A DNA stretch of 8,899 bases from NCBI GenBank assembly GCA_947176455.1, contig CAMWQQ010000056.1, forward strand, positions 1-8,899, written 5' to 3'. Under the pieces are notes generated by a model. That model was given only the letters and a program-made list of their open reading frames with translations. It ran no database searches and had not been told where the DNA came from. Positions 1-6,882 of this stretch are shown in pieces. Both the position numbers and the translations under genes were made by a program. Each line of letters opens with the position of its first letter. Position 1 is the stretch's first letter. This stretch comes from an uncultured Odoribacter sp. Its GTDB lineage: Bacteria > Bacteroidota > Bacteroidia > Bacteroidales > Marinifilaceae.

Positions 1-1
1 T

Positions 2-1228
2 ACCTATTCCGACGTGAACGGCAATTACAAGGGGCCGGACGGAGAAATCCACAGTGTCAACAAGCACACGCAATACACCATATTTTCCCTGTGGGACACC
101 TATCGTGCCGCTCATCCCCTTTTCACGATTACGCAGAAAAAAAGGGTGGAAGATATGATCAACTCCATGTTGAAGCACTACGACGCTTACGGTCTGCTGC
201 CCGTCTGGGAATTGGCAGGCAATGAAACGAATTGCATGATTGGCAATCACGCCATAGCGGTCATTGCCGAAGCCTATATGAAAGGCATACGGAATTTCAA
301 TGTCGAAAAAGCGTTTGAAGCCATGAAAAAAACGGCATTGCACGACCGGGCAGGCATGGGGGCTTTCCGGAAATACAACTACATTCCCTATGAACTGGAA
401 AACGAGTCGGTTTCCAAGACGCTCGAATATGCTTACGACGACTGGTGCATCGCCCAAATGGCAAAGGCTCTCGACAAAGAAGACGACTATCTCTATTTCC
501 TCCAGTCATCCCGGAATTACGTCAACCTGTTCGATCCCTCTACCGGTTTTATGCGGGGAAAATCCGCTACCGGAAAATGGAAAACACCTTTCTCTCCGCT
601 GTATTCCAAACACCGCGACGACGAATACACGGAAGGGAACGCCTGGCAATATTCATGGCATGTACAACAGGACATTGAAGGGTTGATTGCCCTGCACGGC
701 GGAAAAGAAGCCTTTACCGCCAAGCTGGATAGCCTGTTTACCCTGGAAGCCAAAGTGGAAGGCAAAGAGGCTTCGCCGGACATCAGCGGATTCATCGGGC
801 AGTATGCACACGGGAACGAACCTTCCCAGCACATCGTTTATCTCTACAATTACATCGGACAGCCTCACAAAACCCAGTTCTATGTCAACAAAATCCTGAC
901 CGAATTATACCACAACGGACCGGACGGATTATGCGGCAACGAAGACTGAGGTCAAATGTCCGCTTGGTACGTATTTTCAGCCATGGGCTTCTATCCCGTA
1001 AATCCCGCCGAGGCAAAATATCAATTGGGAGCTCCGCTGTTTAAGAAGATTTCCATCAAAATCGGTCCGGAAAAAAGATTCGTCATCACCGCAAACAAGG
1101 ACAGCGACAAACATATCTATGTCAAGGAAGTATTCCTGAACGGGAAAAAACTCGACCGCACCTGGATTTCCCACGACGAAATCATAAACGGCGGAGAACT
1201 TCAATTTGTCATGACGGACCAGATATAA
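2..1228 (+). pseudogene. GH92 family alpha-mannosidase (3' part), interrupted by an in-frame TGA
   Basis: Glycoside hydrolase family 92 enzymes are calcium-dependent exo-alpha-mannosidases, usually exported, that trim mannose from N-glycans or yeast mannan in Bacteroidota. The frame is open from base 2 (TYSDVNGNYKG), so the gene starts outside the window; about 408 codons are visible of a family length near 740. Family signatures in order are the SDVNGNYKGPDG motif, SLWDTYRAAHPL (near 86-121), GNHAIAVIAEAY, and EGNAWQYSW, whose Glu at 632-634 matches the catalytic acid of characterised members. GNED (935-946) follows and holds the catalytic-base region. TGA at 947-949 then breaks the motif GNED-stop-GQMSAWYVFSAMGFYPV. 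The frame continues undamaged to TAA at 1226-1228, including the usual C-terminal beta region. This looks like one recent nonsense substitution, because there is no frameshift. A sequencing error is the main alternative. Truncated product would lack about 93 residues and is probably inactive. Confidence 0.85.
947..949 (+). other. In-frame TGA inside the conserved GNEDxGQMSAWY motif of GH92
   Basis: The codons before are GAA-GAC (Glu-Asp) and those after are GGT-CAA-ATG (Gly-Gln-Met), all in the same frame. In many Bacteroidota GH92 proteins the missing residue is Cys, so a one-base change from TGC or TGT explains the stop. TGA acts as a normal stop elsewhere in this window, for example at 2030-2032 and for the genes ending at 3482, 4908, 6240 and 6883. 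A recoded genetic code is therefore excluded. I see no convincing bacterial SECIS hairpin just downstream. Confidence 0.85.
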
Positions 1229-1236
1229 AGTAGCAC

Positions 1237-1270
1237 GTGTGTAAAATATGGGATTCCATATTTTACACAC
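1237..1270 (+). terminator. Perfect 15-bp hairpin after the GH92 gene, probable terminator
   Basis: GTGTGTAAAATATGG (1237-1251), loop GATT, and its exact reverse complement (1256-1270) form an uninterrupted 15-bp stem starting 9 bases after the GH92 stop. The position fits transcription termination. The downstream sequence, CTTCGATTTTATTATC, has only a delayed T run, so it is not a textbook intrinsic terminator. The right arm also overlaps the expected -33 region of the next promoter, so a regulatory role is possible. Confidence 0.6.
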
Positions 1271-1282
1271 CTTCGATTTTAT

Positions 1283-1290
1283 TATCTTTG
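1283..1290 (+). promoter_or_regulatory. Putative Bacteroidota -7 box upstream of the cytidylyltransferase gene
   Basis: TATCTTTG matches the Bacteroidota consensus TAnnTTTG exactly and lies 22 bases before the ATG at 1313. It predicts a transcript start near 1297 and a short leader. The -33 element is weak: only TTTT at 1261-1264, inside the right arm of the preceding hairpin, is near the expected place. It would drive the cytidylyltransferase-wzi pair. Confidence 0.5.
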
Positions 1291-1312
1291 CCCGGTGTTT
1301 TAAGAAGTGCAA

Positions 1313-2032
1313 ATGAAAAACATAGGCATTATTTTGGCAGGAGGATCAGGGCAACGCATGGGAAACGAACTCCCCAAACAATTTCTGCCTCTGGCAGGGC
1401 AAACGATTCTGGAATATTCCCTGGATGCTTTCCAAGAAAACGAGGGTATTGATGAAATATTCATTGTCACCCGTGCCAACTTCATCGAAAAGACCGAAGA
1501 AATTTTAAAACAACATCCCTGCTCCAAAGTAACCCAGATACTGGCGGGGGGTAGTGAGCGTTATCATTCCACGTTAGCCGCACTGAAAGCCTGTCCGGAA
1601 ACAGACTGCAACCTAATCATCCACGACGCCGTGCGCCCTCTGGTATCCCAGCAGATGATTTCGGATTGCATCGCACAACTGCACACCTATTCAGCATGTA
1701 CAACCGCAGTTCCAACGACAGATACGATTTTGTGTAGTGATACGACACGCACGACGGTACAGGAGATACCGAACCGCCATTTCCTGTTCAACGTACAAAC
1801 CCCACAAGCATTCAGAAAATCCGTATTGGTTGCCGCCTATGAAAAAATGGGGCAAGATCTGGACTTTCACCCGACAGACGACTGCGGTGTCGTCCATAAA
1901 TTTTTACCCAAGGTCGAGATCAAAATCATTCCAGGTAGCCATTCCAATCTGAAAATAACCTATCCGGAAGATTTGGTACAGGCAGAAAAACTGCTATCCG
2001 TCCAACCCCGTTCATCTGTTAATACGATATGA
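1313..2032 (+). CDS. IspD/TarI-family CTP-dependent sugar/polyol-phosphate cytidylyltransferase
   Basis: This 239-residue protein has the complete IspD/TarI nucleotidyltransferase fold. Visible motifs are the CTP-binding loop LAGGSGQRMG (8-17) with Lys22 in LPKQF, GGSERYHS (79-86), HDAVRP (104-109), TPQAF (163-167), TDDCGVV (188-194) and SNLKITYPEDL (211-221). The family transfers CMP from CTP either to methylerythritol phosphate (IspD, isoprenoid pathway) or to ribitol-5-phosphate and related polyol phosphates (TarI and the capsular Bcs1 type). EIPNRHFL (151-158), TDDCGVV and SNLKIT look more like the TarI/capsular branch than housekeeping IspD, which usually reads NIKIT. The overlap with wzi supports a surface-glycan role, but substrate is not provable here. 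I chose ATG 1313 over an in-frame GTG at 1307 because the protein then begins at the normal family N-terminus, MKNIGIILAGG. The predicted promoter lies just upstream. Confidence 0.9.
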   Translation: MKNIGIILAGGSGQRMGNELPKQFLPLAGQTILEYSLDAFQENEGIDEIFIVTRANFIEKTEEILKQHPCSKVTQILAGGSERYHSTLAALKACPETDCNLIIHDAVRPLVSQQMISDCIAQLHTYSACTTAVPTTDTILCSDTTRTTVQEIPNRHFLFNVQTPQAFRKSVLVAAYEKMGQDLDFHPTDDCGVVHKFLPKVEIKIIPGSHSNLKITYPEDLVQAEKLLSVQPRSSVNTI

Positions 2033-3459
2033 AAAACATAAGCATCATCTTCTTTTTGTTCGTCGGTATACCGACCCTATTTGCACAGAGAACCTTCGAA
2101 TACAAGGCTTCATTATCGGGACTGGTTTCTACCCAAAAGCAGCTTCCCATGTGGGCTACCGCTAACCGGTACGGCATCCTTCCGGAAAACAGGGGCGGAC
2201 TGATGCAGGCTAGTATCTTTTCAGATTTCAATTCCCAAAAAACACTTCAAACCACATACGGCTTTTCCGGTGCCGCACTCCTAACCCCAAAGCAAAACGA
2301 CATCCTTGTCGATGAACTGTATTTCAGTCTGAAATGGAAAAAAATCCGGCTCGACCTGGGCATGAAACACCCGAAAGAAGAGTTTAACGGCGTATCGGCA
2401 CAAAACGGCAATATCGTGTACTCCGGCAATACCCGAACACTACCCGGATATAACCTCAACACGGACTTCATTTACCTTCACAAGACGTTCGCTTTCAAAT
2501 TCAATTGGGCGGACTATACGATGATTGACCATCGCTTTGTCCACAGACCTCGGTTGCACAACAAATCACTCTATTTAAAAATCACTCCCATCAGCAGGCT
2601 AAATGTCATCGTCGGACTGGAACATTGGGCGCAATGGGCAGGCAAATCGCCCATCTACGGCAAACAACCGAGTTCTTGGCGTGATTACTTCCGGATTGCC
2701 ACAGGACAAAGTGGTGGAACGGGTTCCACCGTAAGCGACAGCATCAACGCTTTGGGCAATCACGTGGGACGCAGGTATTTCCGAATAAATTTCTGCGCAA
2801 CTTCCTTTCAATTGTCTTGCTATTACGACAATCTTCTCGAGGATGGGCTACCGAATCACCTACACAGTCTTCCTGACGGCACCTATGGTCTCTACTACGG
2901 CAACCAGCGGAAGACTTCCTGGATTAGCGACATCATCTACGAACTAACCTACACCAAGTATCAATCCGGACGCTACCACGACCGTCCAGCTACCCCCGAG
3001 GAGATGGAGAAACAAGACCCTAACGACCATTACTACGGCAAAATCGTCCTAGGTGGAAACGACAACTATTTCAATAACTCCGAGTATCGGAGTGGCTGGA
3101 CCTATTACGGCAGAATCATCGGCACGCCGTTCATCACGCCCAAGGCACCGAACGCCGACGGCATCACCTTAGGAACATACAACAATCGAGTTGTCGCCCA
3201 TTATCTGGGTGTCAAAGGATATATCGCACAAAAAGTGCCTTATCAACTCCGCTTATCGTATTCGCTGAATTACGGAACTTACGGCGTACCATTGAAGCAT
3301 TCCCCCGGACAATGCTCGTTCGGACTGGAAGCCGGAATTTTAAGAAAGACCAAACTCCCCTTCCTCATCGATGTCGGCATCTATGGAGATTATGGGAAAT
3401 TATATGACAAGAATTTCGGAGCAAGCGTACGCATCAGCCGAAACGGCACGATCCGATAG
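2029..3459 (+). CDS. Wzi-family capsule assembly outer-membrane protein
   Basis: This is a 476-residue exported protein, close to the size of the E. coli Wzi precursor. Residues 1-20 form a signal peptide: Lys2, a hydrophobic core in ISIIFFLFVGIPTLF, and likely cleavage around FA-QR. The mature part is rich in Tyr, Trp and Gly, with alternating strands typical of an outer-membrane beta-barrel, for example WATANRYGILPENRGG (42-57), YLHKTFAFKFNWADYTMIDHRFVHRP and LNVIVGLEHWAQWAGKSP. These resemble the Caps_assemb_Wzi family, whose E. coli member anchors capsule polysaccharide at the cell surface. The ATG overlaps the stop of the cytidylyltransferase gene (ATGA, 2029-2032), which implies one mRNA and coupled translation. 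It ends 22 bases from the convergent ligase gene. The sequence supports the family strongly. Which glycan it binds cannot be told, and many Bacteroidota Wzi-like proteins are uncharacterised. Confidence 0.85.
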   Translation: MKNISIIFFLFVGIPTLFAQRTFEYKASLSGLVSTQKQLPMWATANRYGILPENRGGLMQASIFSDFNSQKTLQTTYGFSGAALLTPKQNDILVDELYFSLKWKKIRLDLGMKHPKEEFNGVSAQNGNIVYSGNTRTLPGYNLNTDFIYLHKTFAFKFNWADYTMIDHRFVHRPRLHNKSLYLKITPISRLNVIVGLEHWAQWAGKSPIYGKQPSSWRDYFRIATGQSGGTGSTVSDSINALGNHVGRRYFRINFCATSFQLSCYYDNLLEDGLPNHLHSLPDGTYGLYYGNQRKTSWISDIIYELTYTKYQSGRYHDRPATPEEMEKQDPNDHYYGKIVLGGNDNYFNNSEYRSGWTYYGRIIGTPFITPKAPNADGITLGTYNNRVVAHYLGVKGYIAQKVPYQLRLSYSLNYGTYGVPLKHSPGQCSFGLEAGILRKTKLPFLIDVGIYGDYGKLYDKNFGASVRISRNGTIR

Positions 3460-3481
3460 TCTGAAATTAAATCAGAAAAAA

Positions 3482-4786
3482 TCATGCAGTCCTGGAGTCC
3501 TCCAGTTGCCCAATGCAAGGAGCATACAGAAAAAAAATCGAAAGCATGAAAACAACAAAAGGACGGGAATCGCTCTCTGTGACCACCACACAGGTATTGG
3601 CCGCCACAAAAATTGTCAACACCGTAGCCAAGCACAATACGGAATAGAGCCTATTTCTTCTCATTCGCAAAAAAGGAGCTACGAAGTAATACAAAAGAAA
3701 AAGCAATCCAAAAATACCTTCTGTCAACCAAAACTCCATGAAAGAATTGTGTGAATTATTTACCGGCACTTGTATATAAGGAGAATTTGAATACCATTCC
3801 TTAGTCATTTTTTTCTGATACACACCAAGACCTACTATTCCCCATTCATCAAAATGCCTGAAATTCTCTTTCATCAATCCCCAACGAGGCGCAATACTAC
3901 CTCCCGCATAATTGTCTTCCAATACTCCCGTAATCTCCCGTTTTGTCTGCTCCAAACGAATAAAATACGCTTGAGGCATCAACCACCCCACAAGTAAAAC
4001 CAACACCACCAATCCTCCAATAAACCTCCAACGCTCTCTTGACGAATGGCGTCGAACATACCAGATGGACAACACAAGAAAGCCCGCTCCAAAGCCCAAA
4101 ATAGCCCCTTTCGTAACCGTAAAGGAAAGAAATATCAACGATAAGACAAAAACAAGGATATTTGCATACAGAAAACGCTTACTCTCATTCACCTCATGAT
4201 ATGCCAAAATAAAATAATAAGCAATCACAGCCGCTACAGCAATATACAACGCCTGCGGTTCCAAAATCACCAGTTTACCCAACAAATCCATATTCCCTCC
4301 GAAGCGACTGGAATACAACAGACTCAATGCTTCAACAGGATTCGTAAACAGCGACAAGCCGATAACACAAAACAATTTGACAAAATTAAAAAGCAGAATC
4401 CCCGCACAAAGCGCCAACAGAGTCCGTCGCAACAATAAAGGCGTCATCATGTTCCTTGCCGACAAAAGATAAAGAGGCACCAACAAAAAAAACATCAGCA
4501 ACAATTCCATAAAAGACCAGGAAGGCCGATACGGAATCGCCAGAAACAATGAACACAGGTAATGCACAATCAAATAAATCACCCCGATTACCGGCAAAAG
4601 GACATACTTTCTTTCCTGCCAAACACTTTTCCAAAAGCCCCTGTAATCAGCCCCGACATTCACCAAAAAGGCCACTGTCATAACCGCATAAAATACCCCG
4701 CTATACAATATATTCACACTCCCCAACAGGAAAGCTACACTAACAAACAAATACTCACGCCACCTAACCAGCACAACTCTATCCAT
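3482..4786 (-). CDS. O-antigen ligase/polymerase (Wzy_C-like) integral membrane protein
   Basis: This 434-residue inner-membrane protein has about 11-12 predicted hydrophobic segments, at roughly 11-45, 62-82, 92-110, 120-145, 175-197, 208-245, 254-272 and three after 355. A large extracytoplasmic loop (about 271-350) ends in NNSHNSFMEFWLTEGIFG (343-360). That matches the His-Asn...Glu-Gly-Gly pattern of the Wzy_C family, which joins or polymerises lipid-linked glycans (WaaL ligases, Wzy polymerases, PglL-type oligosaccharyltransferases). SIAPRWGLMKENF (297-309) supplies the usual loop arginine. Which of the three reactions it performs cannot be decided. I chose ATG 4786 because AAGAAGG lies 8 bases upstream and a -7 box at 4815-4822 would start the mRNA before it. 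An in-frame ATG at 4837 adds 17 unusual residues and lies upstream of that promoter. The gene is clearly more A/T-rich than its neighbours, suggesting lateral acquisition. Confidence 0.82.
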   Translation of the reverse strand: MDRVVLVRWREYLFVSVAFLLGSVNILYSGVFYAVMTVAFLVNVGADYRGFWKSVWQERKYVLLPVIGVIYLIVHYLCSLFLAIPYRPSWSFMELLLMFFLLVPLYLLSARNMMTPLLLRRTLLALCAGILLFNFVKLFCVIGLSLFTNPVEALSLLYSSRFGGNMDLLGKLVILEPQALYIAVAAVIAYYFILAYHEVNESKRFLYANILVFVLSLIFLSFTVTKGAILGFGAGFLVLSIWYVRRHSSRERWRFIGGLVVLVLLVGWLMPQAYFIRLEQTKREITGVLEDNYAGGSIAPRWGLMKENFRHFDEWGIVGLGVYQKKMTKEWYSNSPYIQVPVNNSHNSFMEFWLTEGIFGLLFLLYYFVAPFLRMRRNRLYSVLCLATVLTIFVAANTCVVVTESDSRPFVVFMLSIFFLYAPCIGQLEDSRTA

Positions 4787-4794
4787 ATTACACA

Positions 4795-4801
4795 CCTTCT
4801 T
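4795..4801 (-). promoter_or_regulatory. Shine-Dalgarno-like site that favours ATG 4786 for the ligase gene
   Basis: On the minus strand AAGAAGG stands 8 bases before ATG 4786. The alternative ATG at 4837 has only A/T-rich sequence and no such site. Strong Shine-Dalgarno sites are not general in Bacteroidota, so this is supporting rather than decisive evidence. Confidence 0.5.
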
Positions 4802-4814
4802 ATTGTTATCCGCA

Positions 4815-4822
4815 CAAAAATA
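4815..4822 (-). promoter_or_regulatory. Putative -7 box for the O-antigen ligase gene
   Basis: On the minus strand TATTTTTG fits TAnnTTTG and would give a leader of roughly 22-25 bases to ATG 4786. I see no good TTTG at the -33 spacing. The 121-base gap from 4787 to 4907 otherwise holds only A/T-rich sequence, with no clear hairpin terminator for folA. Confidence 0.4.
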
Positions 4823-4907
4823 ACTATTTTCAAGCATCCGGCATTTATTTCCGAAAATTTATTGCCATTTGTTTATTTTTTTAATTATATCACACTGCGA
4901 ACTGATT

Positions 4908-5393
4908 TCAGATGCGCTGGTAATCAATAAAAGAGTAATCGTAATCATCCTTCTCGCCAGCCTTGAAATCTTGCCGAGAAATCTCTCGCCAGCAAGCAGG
5001 GTCAATGTCCGGAATCGCAGTGTCTCCTTCCGGGGAGACGTGCACCAAAGTCAGGTACAGGCGATCCGCCTTGTCCCACATTTCCCGGTAAATGGTTCCT
5101 CCGCCGATGATAAACACTTCCTCCTCATCGGCAACCAATCGGAGTGCATCGGCGATTCCCGGCACGACTTCGCACCCCTCCGGATGGAAATCCGGATTGC
5201 GGGAAATAACGATGTTCCGGCGATTGGGCAAAGGCCTGCCGATGGATTCATACGTCTTTCTTCCCATCACGACCGCATGTCCCGTCGTGAGTTGCTTGAA
5301 ATGCTTCAAATCGGCTGAAACGTGCCATATCAAGGCATTCTTATTTCCGATGACATTGTTTTCCGCCGCAGCGACGATAATGGATAAAATCAT
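4908..5393 (-). CDS. folA: Dihydrofolate reductase
   Basis: FolA reduces dihydrofolate to tetrahydrofolate with NADPH in the cytoplasm, regenerating the cofactor oxidised by thymidylate synthase. The 161-residue length is usual for bacterial chromosomal enzymes. Visible signatures are MILSIIVAAAENNVIG (1-16) with the Met20-type loop following, LIWHVSADLKHFK (21-33) with Asp28 equivalent to the substrate-binding Asp27 of E. coli, and VVMGRKTYESIGRPLPNR (41-58) for cofactor binding. IIGGGTIYREM (95-105) is the glycine-rich NADPH segment. I chose ATG 5393 over an upstream in-frame GTG at 5399 because it gives the normal family N-terminus. It begins 14 bases after the thyA stop, so the two are almost certainly one transcript. 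Nothing suggests a resistance-type variant. Confidence 0.96.
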   Translation of the reverse strand: MILSIIVAAAENNVIGNKNALIWHVSADLKHFKQLTTGHAVVMGRKTYESIGRPLPNRRNIVISRNPDFHPEGCEVVPGIADALRLVADEEEVFIIGGGTIYREMWDKADRLYLTLVHVSPEGDTAIPDIDPACWREISRQDFKAGEKDDYDYSFIDYQRI

Positions 5394-5407
5394 AAACACC
5401 GTTTTTA

Positions 5408-6202
5408 TCAGACCGCTATCGCTCCCGCAATGTGAGGATGCGGATGATAGTCGGTCAATTCAAAATCTTCATACTTGAAATCAAAAATATCCTTGACCTC
5501 CGGATTGATTTTCATCACCGGCAAAGCCCTCGGTTCTCGGGACAATTGCAACTTCACCTGCTCCACATGGTTCAGGTAAATATGCACATCTCCGAACGTA
5601 TGGACAAATTCGCCCGGTTGCAAACCGCACACCTGCGCCACCATCATGGTCAACAAGGCGTAAGAGGCGATGTTGAAAGGAACCCCCAGGAAAGAATCGG
5701 CACTGCGCTGATACAACTGGCACGACAATTTTCCATTCACCACGTAAAACTGAAACAGGGCATGGCAAGGTGCCAAAGCCATGTTTTCAATATCCCCGGC
5801 ATTCCAGGCACTCACCACCAGACGGCGGGAATCCGGAGTGTTTTTTATATCCTGTATCACTTGAGATATCTGATCCAGACAAGTGCCGTCCGGACGTGGC
5901 CACGAGCGCCACTGGTAGCCATAGATATGCCCCAGGTCACCGTTCTCGTCCGCCCATTCGTTCCATATTCTCACCCCGTGTTCCTGAAGATATCCGACAT
6001 TGGTATCTCCTTTCAAAAACCACAACAGCTCGTAGATGATTGATTTCAAGTGCAACTTTTTCGTGGTCAGCAAAGGAAAACCCGCCTGCAAATCAAACCG
6101 CATCTGGTGTCCGAAAACACTGATGGTCCCCGTTCCCGTCCGGTCGGTCTTTTCCGTTCCCTCCTTCAAGATTCTTTCCAATAAATCCAAATATTGTCGC
6201 AT
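5408..6202 (-). CDS. thyA: Thymidylate synthase
   Basis: ThyA methylates dUMP to dTMP using 5,10-methylenetetrahydrofolate as both one-carbon donor and reductant, leaving dihydrofolate for FolA next door. The protein is 264 residues, the same length as E. coli ThyA, and the key residues fall at the same numbers. These are Arg21 and Arg126-Arg127 for phosphate, Trp80, catalytic Cys146 in LAPCHALF, Arg166 and Asp169 in QRSADSFLG, Asn177, and His207 and Tyr209 in DVHIYLNH. The gene appears intact and active. ATG 6202 is the natural start, with GAGG a few bases before it. A -7 box and a palindrome lie between it and the methyltransferase stop, so it may have its own promoter as well as read-through from upstream. 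Confidence 0.98.
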   Translation of the reverse strand: MRQYLDLLERILKEGTEKTDRTGTGTISVFGHQMRFDLQAGFPLLTTKKLHLKSIIYELLWFLKGDTNVGYLQEHGVRIWNEWADENGDLGHIYGYQWRSWPRPDGTCLDQISQVIQDIKNTPDSRRLVVSAWNAGDIENMALAPCHALFQFYVVNGKLSCQLYQRSADSFLGVPFNIASYALLTMMVAQVCGLQPGEFVHTFGDVHIYLNHVEQVKLQLSREPRALPVMKINPEVKDIFDFKYEDFELTDYHPHPHIAGAIAV

Positions 6203-6211
6203 ATCCTCAAG

Positions 6212-6224
6212 ACATTTAAAATGT
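6212..6224. promoter_or_regulatory. 13-bp palindrome in the thyA leader, possible operator
   Basis: ACATTT-A-AAATGT is a perfect palindrome around one central base. It starts just where transcription from the adjacent -7 box is predicted to begin, 9 bases before the thyA ATG. The location would suit a repressor site. A/T-rich palindromes of this size can also occur by chance, and no regulator is identified. Confidence 0.3.
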
Positions 6225-6231
6225 TCGGTTA

Positions 6232-6239
6232 CAAAGTTA
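6232..6239 (-). promoter_or_regulatory. Putative -7 box for thyA-folA
   Basis: On the minus strand TAACTTTG matches TAnnTTTG exactly. It directly follows the stop codon of the methyltransferase gene (6240-6242). It predicts a start near 6225 and a leader of about 23 bases. The -33 region would fall inside the end of the methyltransferase gene and shows no clear TTTG. Confidence 0.5.
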
Positions 6240-6875
6240 TCATTTTTTCCGGATAACCATCAGCCCGTGCCGTACCGGAAACAAAATATTCTCCACTCGG
6301 TCATCTTGTTGCACCAGTTCATTGAATTCCAGGATGCCACGCGTCTGAGCGTCACGGCTATCCGGTTCCACCACCTTCCCGTCCCAAAGCACGTCGTCGG
6401 CAACGATAATCCCCCCCGGTACGACCTTGTCAAACACCAGTCGGTAATACTCGGGATACAACCTCTTGTCGGCATCTATAAAAACCAGGTCGAACTGCTC
6501 CGTCAGCCGGGGTATCACCTCGCAAGCGTCTCCGATGTGAAAAACGATGCGGTCCGCCAGACCGCTCCGGTCAATGTAAGTCCGGGTAAACTCCTCGATT
6601 TCATCGTTGATGTCAATCGTGTGGAGCACACCGTCCTCCTCCAGTCCCATTGCCATGGCAATGGACGCATAGCCGGTGAAAGTGCCGATTTCCAGCACCC
6701 GGTGCGCCTTGTTCATCCGGCACAACATTTTCAGGAACTGCCCCTGCATATTCCCCGACAGCATCCGGGGACGCAGAATCTTTCGGTGCGTGGCACGAGA
6801 CAACTCCGTCAATATCTCCGGTTCCCGTTCCGTATGGGCTTCGATATAGTCCTCCAACTCACTATTCCATTCCAT
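6240..6875 (-). CDS. SAM-dependent O-methyltransferase (catechol-OMT-like, possibly TrmR type)
   Basis: The 211-residue cytoplasmic enzyme belongs to the Methyltransf_3 (PF01596) class. Motif I is [11 protein letters not shown] (61-71), the acidic SAM-ribose position is Asp88 in TIDIN, and FIDADK (132-137) and ADDVLW (159-164) carry the metal-binding acids typical of Mg-dependent O-methyltransferases. The end, GLMVIRKK, is the usual last strand. Homologues include catechol and caffeoyl-CoA methyltransferases and the bacterial TrmR enzymes, which methylate 5-hydroxyuridine at tRNA position 34. For a housekeeping gene in this context the tRNA role is an attractive but unproven assignment. It starts 7 bases after the M16 peptidase stop, so the two are co-transcribed. 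Confidence 0.88.
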   Translation of the reverse strand: MEWNSELEDYIEAHTEREPEILTELSRATHRKILRPRMLSGNMQGQFLKMLCRMNKAHRVLEIGTFTGYASIAMAMGLEEDGVLHTIDINDEIEEFTRTYIDRSGLADRIVFHIGDACEVIPRLTEQFDLVFIDADKRLYPEYYRLVFDKVVPGGIIVADDVLWDGKVVEPDSRDAQTRGILEFNELVQQDDRVENILFPVRHGLMVIRKK

Positions 6876-6882
6876 AACCGTC

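Noticed and set aside
947..1010. Selenocysteine insertion at the GH92 TGA
   Set aside because: A TGA at a usual Cys position is suggestive, but I find only short, weak pairings downstream and no convincing SECIS hairpin. GH92 is not a redox enzyme. Nonsense mutation is simpler.
3460..3476. Inverted repeat TCTGA...TCAGA between the convergent wzi and ligase genes as a shared terminator
   Set aside because: The stem is only 5 bp with a 7-base A/T loop. The A run lies on the wrong side to act as a T tract for wzi, so I did not annotate it.
3371..3754. Open frame on the + strand crossing the end of wzi
   Set aside because: It overlaps the real end of wzi and the opposite strand of the ligase gene. 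The product looks random, with no family signature.
4787..4907. A small gene or RNA in the gap between folA and the ligase gene
   Set aside because: The 121 bases are A/T-rich, with no plausible open frame, no stable hairpin and no tRNA-like structure. Only the putative ligase promoter is supported.
5432..6043. Open frame of about 200 codons on the + strand
   Set aside because: It is fully antisense to thyA, whose catalytic residues are all present. The translated product shows no recognisable family.
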